From Nymphalis io (lineage: Eukaryota; Arthropoda; Insecta; Lepidoptera; Nymphalidae), in assembly GCF_905147045.1 (NCBI RefSeq), contig NC_065904.1:4092001-4156000 (forward strand): a DNA stretch of 64,000 bases, read 5' to 3'. Positions 36,532 to 50,100 of the stretch are shown here, piece after piece. Every line of letters begins with the position of its first letter. Position 1 is the first letter of the stretch. The position numbers and the translations under genes were made by a program. The notes below the pieces were generated by a model, which had not been told where the DNA came from, did no database searches, and saw only the letters and a list, made by a program, of their open reading frames with translations.

Positions 36532-39500
36532 TCACATGTCGGGTTCCTGCTTGAAGGGCGTGTCGTCGAACAGCGCGGGCGGCGGCAGCGCGGCGCCCAG
36601 CGCGCCCCCCGGCCCCCCCGCACCCGCCGGCCCTCCCGCGCCCTCCGCCGCGCTCTCTTCCAGCGTCGCCTCTGTCGATGCACCTGGGGTTTGTACTCTT
36701 CGTTACACGACAGAACTCCTCACGCGTGGCCGCCGCTTTACACACGACAGTGTCGCGTTCGTGTCGCGGGTCACATGGGGTGGGTTCAATTTTTATCGAC
36801 GCTCATTTTGACATTTGTAATGGTGTTAAATATTTTTGTTCTTGAAGTGATAGATAAAACAATGTAGATCATGCGAAACGTTACCTCCCAGTAACATCTC
36901 CTGCAGCAGGCTATCGACGTGCGCGACTCCGAACAGCTTGGCGAACTGTATCTGTTCGATCATCTGCCACGTGATGCTCTGCAGCGGCGGTAGACACAGC
37001 AGCAGCTCGCCGAACCGTCCGCGACCGTCGTACTGCCGGTCGCTGATGTAGTCCTCCAGGTTGATCTGGATCTGGTAGCGCAGCTGCTTGATCTTCTGCG
37101 GTTGTGAGAGACCTTTCGCGTCTGAGGTATAGATGAAACATTATACTTTTAACAAATTATACCTTAATAATAATTAAAAGCTTTGCTCTGCGGTTTCCAG
37201 TTACATCCAATAAAATCGCAAATTTATTTGACATCTGTGATTACTGCTAAGGGTCATGCAGTCAAATTATATATTCCATAAAAAAGCTACATAAAGTTGT
37301 TTTAGACACTAGACTGTTGTGTCCCTTATTTCAAAATTAAAACTCACTGGGATCGAAGAAGACGATGGCCTTCAGACACGCAAACTCGGTGTCGTCGATA
37401 TCGATCTCCCGCAGCGGCTTCACGATCTCGTCCATCACTCGGATACCGATCATACTGATGTCTATATCCATCCTGCCATCTGTTGGACATCATGGAAGGG
37501 AATCAAATATATGTACGAATAATAGAATAATTACAGGTACAAGGGACATAAAATCTTAGTTCCCAAGGTTGGTGGCGCATTGGCTATGTAAGCGATGGTT
37601 AACATTTCTTACAATGCTAATGTCTATGGGCGTTGGTGACCACTTACCATCAGGTGGCCCATATGCTCGTCCGCCTTCCTATTCTATATAAAAAAAAAGA
37701 ATAAGAGAATCTTTAAACAATACTGATCTGACGGAGGATGCAGGTCTATTGATAGACCCATCGCGTCCATACCCGCCAGAATGTCCAAAGGCGGAAAGCG
37801 CGATAGGACAGTTTCCACCTTGTAGGATATCGTGCGAGACCTCCACACTATGCGGATGGCCAATTTCTGTTGCGAACTTTGGATCTTAGTCCTGCAACGG
37901 CGGACGCCTATGAACATAAGGGCGCCCCAGAGGACCATCGATCGCACGACACCGGCATAGAGACGGCGAACGGTGCTCCGAGATTAGTCTGTGCATGGCA
38001 CCCGCTACCTTCTCGAGTCGGAGGGCTAGGAGTTCGAAGTGCTAGGTATAATGGCCCTTTATACATATAGCCAACTCCAACCACAGGAGGAGTAAAGACA
38101 AACAAATGACTTTCATATTGAATTACTCCGACATCATTGGCTGAGATCTTGAATATTCATTATAGATTGTATATGTATGTCAATCTATATAAGTACGTCT
38201 ACTACTTGTTCGATTGGAATAGGCTATAGCCAGATATTATTAGAAATTGAAAATGTAATATTTCTAGAAAAAAAATAAAAAAACTGAAACGCAGTTTTTT
38301 CACTTTTTTACTAACTTCATTCCGGTCAACTTAGATTACGCATTATATTCGTCAGTTGTTTTTTTTAATGCCGTGGCGTATGTGAATGCTAAATATTTTT
38401 ATTACTTACAATATAAATAGTATATTTACAAATATATGTATCGGTGACAGGCTGTATTACCGATGTTGTGCTTGGCGATGATGCAGTTGTTCCCGAGCAG
38501 CAGCACGTCGCTGAGGTGCAGCGAGCGGCGCGCGCAGCCCAGCAGCAGGTGCTCGCCCGCGTGCGCGCGCAGCAGCGCCACCTGCGGGCGGGGCGTCTTA
38601 TAGAAACCGAAGTTACATGTAACGCTAATTGAACGCTTTTTTCATCAAAAAATATATTATGTGGGCATTTATTTTAAAATATTATTGGATACATTGATAC
38701 TAACAGTACAGTTTGGTTATTCCCGCTTTACAGTCCTACTCCCCGGTGGCAAGTAGATTATATTGCGACGAGACAGGATTTTTATTAAAACTTTACGTTT
38801 TTCGTAGAGAAGTTTGAAAATACTTGAAAATATAACTATAATTTCATCTCGAAATGTCGAGTGAAGCCTACCTGGTCGTCTAGGTGTAGCTCCGTGAAGG
38901 CGGGAATGTACTTGGCCCACTCCACGAGTATGAGCAGCTGTTGCTTGATGGAGTCGCAGACGTCGTTTATCTTCGCCAACTTCCGGTTGTTGATTTCTGC
39001 GTCCGACACGTTGTTTGTCTGTTGAAGGCGAAATTATTTTCTAAATACTTTCATTATATCATATAATAATGCTTTGCTAATCAATCGGCTACAAAATAAT
39101 TATAAAATATAGTAATGTGCAATTTGAATTAATGATTATATGTTGTTTACAAAACAACACATCTCGAAATGACCATAAGTAAAATGAATATAGTTTAAGA
39201 ATACTTATTTGAATCACAAATATATGTTTTTTTTTCAACTATAAATATATTTATATATATTTTATTAGTAAACTATGTACAGACATTTTTATAATATACA
39301 AAATTTAAATTAAAAAACAAAATACACATTACAAATTTATAGCAAAAACACGCCGTTTAAAAGATTGTCCCGGGCATTGTACCCATGACGCTGGCACAAT
39401 TGCCTCTCTGCACCGTTAGACTCGGCCTTTGGGCTAAATAAGCGCCAGCTCTTGGGTCACCAGTAGTGTGGACCAGTTTCTTAGAAAGATCTTTTGTGAT

Positions 39501-41065
39501 TTATTTTTTATTTAATTCAATCTTATTTATCTTGTATAGTTTGAAAACGGTAAAGTAATTATTGAAATTGGTTCCGTTTTCGTAAAAAAATTAATTCAGG
39601 TAATTAATATAAATTCTAAATAACAATAAATTACTTTAAAACACAAGGCGAACGGGATTCTTAACCTTGAAAATAAACCTTATATTTGTTTTATACAGTA
39701 AATATTACTAGTAAATTATGTATAACGACGTGTTTGAGTGAGCCAGTGTAATTACAGGCACAAGGGACATAAAATCTTAGTTCCCAAGGTTGGTGGCGCG
39801 TTGGCTATACAAGCGATGGTAGACATTTCTTACAATGCCAATGTCTAACGGCGTTTGGTGACCACTTACCATCAGGTGGCCCATATGCTCGTCCGCCTTC
39901 CTATTCTATAAAATAAAAAGTTTATTTTATTTATCTTATGTGTGATTAATTAATGTGATAACAAATAAAATTACTTTTATGAATTAGTTTTTTATTCTAT
40001 CCTTGACTTTATGAATAGTAAAGCTTTACCATAATCGTTTAACTAAAAAGGTTTTACTATAAACTGTAATTCCAACCTGAAATCGAATCGAGACATTCTC
40101 AAAGGAAATATATTCTTTAGTAAATACTGTTGTTATGCAATAAAATTATTAAAATTATTATTTATTTTAAAATTAAATTTAGTTTAGTTTTTGTAAACTG
40201 TGTGGATTATGCGCTTTCGATTATATTAACTTACATCTTAACCAATTTTTCATATGCCATCAAGTTTCGCCTATTATATTACTGGTGTTTTTGATCTAGA
40301 AATAATGTTTTGTTGTACAATAATTTCGTAGACATACTCATAAAAAACTATGTTTTATCTTCACTGCACTAAAATTTTAATACATCTACACTAAAAACAA
40401 CACTAGCGCCACCTCTCAGTGATAGAATAATAATTATAAGAAATTAATAATACACACCGATTATTTAATATCTTACCTCATCTATAACTTTCCTACTTAG
40501 TAGTTCCGCGTTAAGTAGCGACACAACGGAGAGTCCATTGGCTTGTGTGGGTTCCTCGTATGACGGTCGTCTGCAATTTATACGGTCCCGCTCGTTCTGT
40601 ACGGCTGAAATGAAAGAAAAAACTATTAATTATTTACTAGAAGTCCAATAACTTACTACAAAGTGGATGGATCCAAAATATTTCTACGTATAATATATTG
40701 CCTTATCATAAAGCTAGCACGAATACATAGATATTTGTTAGTGGCAAACTATTGATATTTTAAAATTTGCCAATTTTATATTATATTTTAGTTATTAATT
40801 TGTAATCGTCCTGATTTTCTAAAGCCTAAATTTTAACAAATGTCTATTTTTGAGGTCCTCGAGTGAGATTCTATTTTCTTAAGAAGTCTGTATGTTTTCC
40901 AACGTTGTTTTGTCAAGGAGGTTAACATAAAAAGGTTTTTGTACTCTAGAAATCCTAAACTTATTCAAACTATAAAATACAAACTACAGGCTCACTGAGA
41001 AAATATTTGTTAGTTAGTAATGAAATATAATTAATGTTTGACAAACGTAAATTGTAACTGACAGC

Positions 41066-41100
<35 letters not shown>

Positions 41101-44100
41101 TCATCTCGTGCTTTACGGTGAAGGAAAACATCGTGAGGAAACCTGCATGTGTCTAATTTCACTGAAATTCTGCCACATGTGAATTCTACCACCCCGCATT
41201 GGAGCAGCGTGGTGGAATAAGCTCCAAACCTTCTCCTCAAAAAGAGGAGAGGAGGCCTTTAGCCCAACAGTGGGACATTCACAGGCTGTTACGGTTACGG
41301 AACGGAGCATTTTTTTTGTTTTTGCTTTCTTGTAAAATAAAACTTTGAAATTAATATAAATACGATTACTCAATAATAAATTAATTTAAACTTTATTTAT
41401 TGATATAATTTAAAGCGTAATTAGCTGTTGATCAATATTTATTGTTTGACGTATGTAATTGATTATTTAATCTGTATTCTGATGCAAATCTTTCTTATTA
41501 TATATAACCTGACTAACAAGTTACGTAACAGAGAAGCATATATTACATTTAAATGTGTCTTAAAGTGAGATTAATTTATCTTATTTTAATTAATAAACTA
41601 GTAATATTCATTAAGTTGTTGTTTGTGCAATTGCATCTATGAAGTGATTATGACTATATTTGCCTTGGGTCTAGATAGGGACGGTCGGTGAACTGAGAGC
41701 CTCGTCAATATATTGTGTGGTTGATTTTCATCTCCGTTTACCCGACTTTTTCTCAATGTGAGGATAATGTATTTACAGTGTTTATGTATTAACATGACAA
41801 GCATATATATTACATACGTATGTACAATGTTATTGTTCACATATGTATTCAGAACTATTCCAAGATGTTTAAACATGTAGCGAGTATTTGTACATTTAAA
41901 AATAATAGGTATTTATAAAAGCCATAGTAAATTTGATGATCGTAAAAAATAACATGTAAACATGTTTTTGTTAATAAGTAAAATATTTACTTATATCAGT
42001 GATTCTTCGAATGTATTTATTATATATTTTTTAATTAGATTCTTGAGTAAGAGTTGTGATAAAATTGATACGAAATAGAAATCTGGAATATAAGACTGAT
42101 GAGAATAGGTAACGGAGCCCATATAGTGCACACGTGTATGTGCACTAATGCACTCTTATAATCCGATTGATCAGCAATCCGACACCGTTGGGAATATTTT
42201 AGGCGCGCAGAGCCAGTTGTTTACATGCTTTTCGAGGCGTGGAAGTGTAAATACTGGGAAAAATTCTACTAACAAATTGTCACTTTATCGAAATCGAATC
42301 GAAACGTTGCCGTCAAACAGTCTTCCGTTTTACTAACGCAACAATCGAAATTACGATTCGGTCGAAATTGGATTGGAATAGAGTCGGAAAAGTATCGTAA
42401 CCGTTATAAATTACTAAAATTGGTTCTTTTAACTCTGGATTACTAGTGAGAATTTTATGTCAAAAAACCCAATATATTTTTTATCGCCAATTTTTTTTAA
42501 ATCATGGTGCTGATTATTTTTATCCATTGTCGAGTACAGTAGCAGAATAATTCGAGACATGTTTGTAATTTTTTTTAAATATATATAATATAAAAATATT
42601 TTTAAGCGATAGGTGCTTGAAACACAAATATTATTTCATTAATGTTACTTGGATTTTCTTTATGCTCAATGAGTAATATCATATTAGTCACATTTCAATA
42701 CTTATGCGGATCAATGCGGGATTATTGACTCATCGCCGTTATTCAATTCATTTTCTCAGTCAAAGTAAACTTTGTAATTAGAAATACACTCAAAATAACA
42801 TTATGTATGGATAGGTAAGACCACGAGGACAATCAGTCACATACTTTGTTTTAAATCAAGTTTTGTATGGAGTATTTATTAATTTTAGTTTTTATTTAAA
42901 AAAACTTGTTAAGTAAACTTAATGGCACTAACGTTATATTTTTTATTTCATGATAACCTTGTAATAGTGGGGCGACATTCGACAACAATCTAGGGCGTCT
43001 GATTAAATTTTAACTGCTTTGTTGGAAAACTATTTCGAAAGTTTCGAGTACAATGCACAACACGTGGTGGTCGCGAGTCTCATCATGTAAAGAATAGATT
43101 CGACTTTCTGTTCAGGCCTTATATTAAATTTCAATATTATTGTCAGTATATAAAACATACGTTGCTTACCTTCCTTTTTCATGCCGGCCTTGAAACATTT
43201 TCTAAGTCTACAGTATCTGCATTGATTCCTTTTGTCCTTATCGACCACGCAATTTCTGCTGAACCTGAAACAGACATTTTAGTGAAAAAATCCGTCTATT
43301 TCATAATTTAATACAGTTTCAGCCTCAAGACTTTATTATTAATATCTTAAGAGCACTATAAAAATACATTACATGTTACGGCCGAAACGATCTTTTTTTA
43401 TAACACACGTGTTAACTGAAAGTGACGGGTTCAATGCTAATTTTTCTTGCTGTCGTCTTTCGTCTTTGTGCCTTGAAACCGGTATGTATCGGAAACATTC
43501 ATATATTTGTATAAACACCCGCAGTGACATAAGCTTTAATTAAAGCCTTTATTGGACACTCCTCACTTGTTACTTCATTCTTGTTCATATATGTAATAGT
43601 AAAAAGAGTAACAGCCTAGAAACTCCTACTGTTGGACAAAGAACTTCTCTCATTTTGAGGAATAGGTTCGAAGCATTTTCCTCCACGCTAATCCAATGCG
43701 AATTGGTGGATACACATATAGCAGACTGTCATCCGACACATGCAGCTTTCCTCATGATGTTTCTCTTCACCGTAGAACACGAAATGAATTTTAATCACGA
43801 ATTTTAGACATGAAATTCAGAGGCAGATTCAGAGGCCTGGGTTTTAACACGCCATTTTCGGTTAGATTCACGTGTTTTACTATTGAGCCACTGACGCATT
43901 AAAAATATAATGTACCTGCATGTGTATAAATGATTCTTCCGGACGCTCCGCCTGAAGAATCCCTTGCAGCCGTCACACGAGGAGGCTCCGTAATGCTTGC
44001 CGGTGGCGCGGTCGCCGCATATCGCGCAGTGCTGGGACAACGTCGTGGAACTGGCGGCGCTCGCTTCACTACTGCTGGTCTCTAGCTGCATGTCACTATC

Positions 44101-47100
44101 TGTAAAACATAACATCGTGTTTATTATGAACAAATATAAACCATTTCCGGGAAAATAATTTTGGTAACTATGATGATAGGGTTTTGTAGACGAGTTTTGT
44201 ATGATAGGGTTTAGGGCGATGCTCTGATACTTTTAAATGATTTTATTTTATAAATGTCTAAAACTCGAAATTTATACAGGTATCAATAGTTATTGAAAAA
44301 TATTAGACCATTATTTATCAAGCTATTAATATTTAATTTATAGTACTGTTTTGATTTTTTGAAACTTTTACAGATATTTTAGATGTTTAATTTATTTTTA
44401 AAATATTTAATTGATTGCGGTCACAAATGATATTCAAAATAATATTCGTTAGAATTAATATCATTATTCTGAATGAAATTTAATTTTATTTATGCAATAA
44501 GTAAAACTTAATACCATTTGAATTCTGTTAGCAGTGCCACTTTTGAATCGACTTATGTTAAAATAATGTTTGTTTATATAATTTGTGTAAAATAAATCTC
44601 GAGTTGAGGAAAATTTAATAAAATATTTATTTTAAATATTAATCTATATTTCAAGAATAATTTAGCAGTATTTCAATTTGTCCGTTTTAATAGAAGCTGT
44701 TAGTTATTAATAATGAGAAGGTCATTTTGAATCGATTGGAAGACACGAAAAGGACGCGGTTGCATCACTGGAATTATAAAAAGACAGTTCTGTGTAACTG
44801 TCAAAAAATAAACTTAGTAAAGTTGAATTTTATTTTTATATATAACTTATAATTCTACATTTTATATTACAATAAAACCAGTTAAATACAAACTCTAAAG
44901 TATTTTCCAGTAAAATTAATTAAGACATGTCTTTCTCTTCTTAAATTACACCCGAAAACATCCGAAACAAGCAATCATATCCCGGACGAGCCCGAGTTAG
45001 TTTCTACGTGGCAGGGCTGTTTGCCCGTCTGGGTAGGATCTGGTAGGGCAGCAATACTTAAAATTTGGTTCAAATCCACGTGTTTTAACCACTGGGCCTC
45101 TGGCCTCTCAAAACAATAAATAAAACGATTTAAATGAAATAATTCGTGAGTGCAAACACTGAAATTATCGTGTATAAACGTTCGATTATGGAATAAAATG
45201 ACCTTATGTTAAGCAAGGTTGGTGTGTGGCAAAGGGATTTCAAAAGTGACGGAAGTGTGTATTGATAGACGAAGGACAATAATAGCGCCAGTAATAATGT
45301 TACGTAATTATTACGAAACTATTATAATAAAAAATAAAGTCACGTTATATAAGCCACTTTAGTTTTCTTAGCAAAGAAACGGCCCGTTTAGTTATAGGGA
45401 AAATAGGGCGGCGGGTATCCTTTTAAAGAGAATCGTGTTTTAAATTTTAATAATTTATTTATTCCATCCATGTTGTTAGACATATACAATTGTGCCAAAA
45501 GAAATAATTAACTGTTATTTTAATTTAAGCTTAAGCGGGTAGGTAAGATACAACTAGATTAATTGTACATACTACTATAATATAATATGTTTGACATAAA
45601 ACAATTTGCTTAAGAGCGTCGAGGGCCTATTTAATAACCATAATTTTAAAAGGCAATAAGATAAAATCTCAGATTAAGTCTCAGAAAAGCATAGGTGATT
45701 TTATAAAGTTGATGTGGTTTTGCTTGGGTGACTTTAGCTTTAGGCAATTTCTGTGGAGTTTAAGTCTTGTGTACTTCCTCATAGTGTAATAGCCATTGCT
45801 AACGTGAGAAATATAAATCATTCCGTATATTAAGAATGGTGGTACTTACATAGAAAAGCCAATCAAAATGTACCATAAAATGATATCCTCACTATATTAT
45901 GTGTTTTAATACAATAATGTCTGTAGTTTTTGTCTTTTTCATCCTTCTTGTCAAAGATTACCTTTTACCCGATTAGACTGATTAGTTTTTCGTTTAGCTA
46001 ATAAAAAATTACAGCAACCTCGTGTGAAAAAAATGTTTATACTAGTTTCGGGGCATGTACATTCGTTTTTAGAGATGTGGAATAAGTAACAGCCTATAAA
46101 TGCAATTTTCCTCACGATGTTATCCTGAATATCTCCGAGCGCGAGAAATGTTAGTTGTTTTTTATTATTGAAAACTGCGGGCTAATGTTTCATACAATAA
46201 ATTTTCATGAACAGAACAGTACAATTCTAATAAAGATATACTCGTGCGTATAGATTACGAAAAAACTAATTACGCCTATAAACAAAGACAAGTATAAACA
46301 ATTTTTATTGCGTAATAAAAATCCATTCGATATTAAATCCACCTTTTACGATAACTATATTTACAGATTTTTATAATATCTTGTATAATCAGTATCGTCC
46401 TCAGCCCTACCGACAGTTATCGGTGTAATGCGTACTATTTAATTAAAGTAGATCTTATTTTAAGAGATAATCATTTAATTTGAAGGCCTATATTAAATAC
46501 TCTTTGTGTCTAGGGTTGCCAGGACAAAAAATAAATGATATTGTTTATCATTTATTTTTCGAGTTCGTAATGTTTCACTACTATTTAAGACTATTGTTAC
46601 GAATATTTTCCACATTCAAGTTCGTTAATAGCTTCACTTATGTTTGTTTGCCTTGTACCTGCTTTAAGTTTTATGACAATTTTATAATTATTTTCTGGTG
46701 TGAAGGTTGAATGCGTTATGTAATTAATTCATTCGAATCGAAGCAACTTGAATTTATTAATTCTTACTAATAGGATATATTTATATTATACTAGCGCTTT
46801 ACCTGCGGTTTCGCTCGCGTCATATTTCAAAATAGCTAAATACCAGTGTCCTAAGCTCTTTCTCCAGAAATGAAGCATTTTCATACAAACTTTCACCCCC
46901 TTTATCCTTTTTTTAACGCTGGAAAAACGCCTTACGCGTTTCCCCCACGGGAACAGTGGGGGGGGGGGTATGTGGGGCTCGCCGGTGTCCAAGGCGCCGA
47001 GTGCGCCCCGAACATCGGAATACCCACTAAAAAACCAGCGGTACCCCTTCCGTCTTAACGAGGAGCGCCACGGGATCGCTTTCGCATGCTACCGTGGCGC

Positions 47101-50100
47101 TCTGACTTCCCCTTTAACTTACCTTAGGGGTTAAATTTTCAAAAATCCTTCTTCAGTGCTAACCTACTTTGTAAAAAAACTTGTATGCAAATTTTCAGCC
47201 AGTAGTTAGAGCTGCGCGTTGATATGTCAATCATTCAGTTATTTTTTTATATTTATTGAAAAACAATAATAAGATTTCAATGGTTTTTGCTTGGCTATTC
47301 AAATATATTTTATATTGTTTTTTAAACGTTGATCAGACAAAAACTGATAATCTGTTTGATTAATCGACGGCAACTATTTAATCGGATTAGTAAATCTGAC
47401 CTTTGTCATAATTTCATAATGTTTCAGTAATGTGAAATTTAAGATCATCAATTTATAAAATTGAATTTAAGCTAGTATTGCTTTTGTTTTGTAAAATAGC
47501 TACAGCTTTTACAATACTGATAAATGATGACAAATGCATATGTATTTGAGAATGACTGCGTTTAGTAATTCAAATGTCTTTGAACTCAGTATTTACGTCA
47601 TATATGTAAATTAATAATTCATTTACCTATTAAATTTTATTGAGGAATATTTAATCAAATTACTCCCTGTAATGCGGAAAACCCCGTTACAACAAATAAC
47701 TTTAATATTAAATTGAAGACATATTGGTAGAGATCATGAAATAATCTATTGTGTTTATTATGGATTCATGAAAAAATGGCGTTTTGAATGTCGGTGAAGT
47801 TTTTATCGAAACATTAAGTAAAATTGAAGTGGATATAAATAGGTAAGTGAAATTGTGTTGTATTATAAATAAAGATATATTAATTAAGTAATGTTAATAG
47901 TCGATAATATAGCAGAGCTATTAAAAATTTGTTAGAAATATGTAAATTTAAGATTTGTTAATTTGCACTCATATTTCGATTGGATAGGGCTATACAACCT
48001 TCCGTCTGATCTGTCTGTCTTTTGAAATCGATTGATTGACATTGATTCTATCTGATGAAATCTGAAAATGTTACAACTTAGAAGTTTTAATGTTGATACT
48101 TTTTTTCTCTCACCTAAAAACTTTTTAATTTTCAATAGCGCTAAAATTAAAAAAAAAGAAATGTTATTGCGGCCATTTATTCGTTATCTATTGATTCCTA
48201 TGCTAGTCACATTATTCTATTCCTAAGTCACAAATTATACTACAGAGAGAAAACGATGCTATTTTATGTCAACATTTCGATTTATCATTGATATGTCATA
48301 ATTCCATCAAATAAAGTTAAAAAAAATAAACATTTTAACTATATTAATAATCCTTTCTTTTCTATTTAAGAATTTTTGACAAAGTAATGATATTAATTAT
48401 TAGTAAAATTAGGCTCCATAATTTAAAACAGTTCATTAGATGTAAACACATTTATCATTTAGATAGAGATAAGATACTAAGTATTACTAAGTACGTTATT
48501 AAATCTCTATGTTAATCATTTGGAAAAAAATATTACTTAAGCATGTATTTATCTAAATCAGCAATAATACATCACGATCGAAAATCTAAAATATTTTTAT
48601 CGCAGTTTTACTAAACATTCTTAATATAAATCGAATTCAGCGTCGTCTATCTTGCTCATATCTTTTAAACTCCAGTTGCTATGATAAAAATGGAATTATA
48701 TCATCAAAAATAAAACGACCTTAAGCAAATATGATTAAAACCTTTTTAGTTGCCTACTTACGCAATTGACATGAGAATGTTTGTGCCACGAACCTGTATT
48801 GTATGTTTGTGTTGTGTTGATGCATTGTGCATCTTCATTTGGCTGTCTAGTCAAGGGCATAGCGTACGGGATGTTAATATGCTTCTCCCACATATACGGA
48901 CCCGGCAGCATATATTCCGGTGGTGGGCAATACCTGCCGCAAATATCTTGGGATGCCGCCATCTCGCCGAGCACTGGCATCTTCCGGCACACGCCACACA
49001 AGTGTAACCACTCTCAACTTTTATCATGCACTGAACGACGAAACACTATTCGGCGATTGATAGCGCCATTCGATAAACACGATTTAAGTCGGCAGGTATT
49101 CGAATTTATTCCAATTAAACACTGGATTAATTGTTATCAATCGTAACTGGAACTTTTTCGGCCACTATGCGCATCGCCAGTCGCGCAAATATTAGCCAAT
49201 AACGTTTAACTGATAAATTTTATTGTTTTTATCGCGCGATACAGTATGTTTACTTAGGTCAAACGGGGGACCATTAATAATGATCGACACGACCTTCCTT
49301 GAACGCGTCTAGGCGTCAACTAAGTATATGATGAGTGGTCACCTAAACTTGATTTTAATTAGTGCAAATCTGCTGACACAGCAACTGGGGTATTGCATAT
49401 GAAGGGGTCAGTTAGTGTCTGGTCAGCGTTGAGGAGTCGCACTGACTCACGCGTTATCGGAAATGCAGCGGATGTGGAGTCGAATGTACGGGTAGCGAGG
49501 ACTCACTCGGCAGCAGCTGATGAACATTTTTAACCATATAGAGAATGTTATGTTTCCGACCGGATGACTAATTGATTGTCGCGCACATTCGCTTTGTTCC
49601 TTTGTCGTATGTTTTGAATATTATTTCAGTTTTAAAAATTATAAACTTTTATCATTTCTATGCAAAAAACACATACCTACCTTCAAATATGTAAGCATAA
49701 ATTTGTGTGTCTATGTACCTATATATGATTTGTTTATCTCGTATAAATGGTTTTCTAATGTATTTATTTATTCTTAATACACAAAAACAAGTTTTTTTTT
49801 TTTTTATAGAATAGGAAGGCGGACGAGCATATGGGCCACCTGATGGTAAGTGGTCACCAAACGCCCTTAGACATTAGCATTGTAAGAAATGTCAACCATC
49901 GCTTATAGCCAATGCGCCACCAACCTTGGGAACTAAGATTTTATGTCCCTTGTGCCTGTAATTACACTGGCTCACTCACCCTTCAAACCGGAACACAACA
50001 ATATCAAGTATTGCTGTTTTGCGGTAGAATATCTGATGAGTGGGTGGTACCTACCCAGACGAGCTTGCACAAAGCCCTACCACCAGTAAATTTAACTTTT

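Noticed and set aside
36475..36867. 130-codon plus-strand frame and others
   Set aside because: Antisense of the GC-rich last HNF4 exon; no splice or family support.
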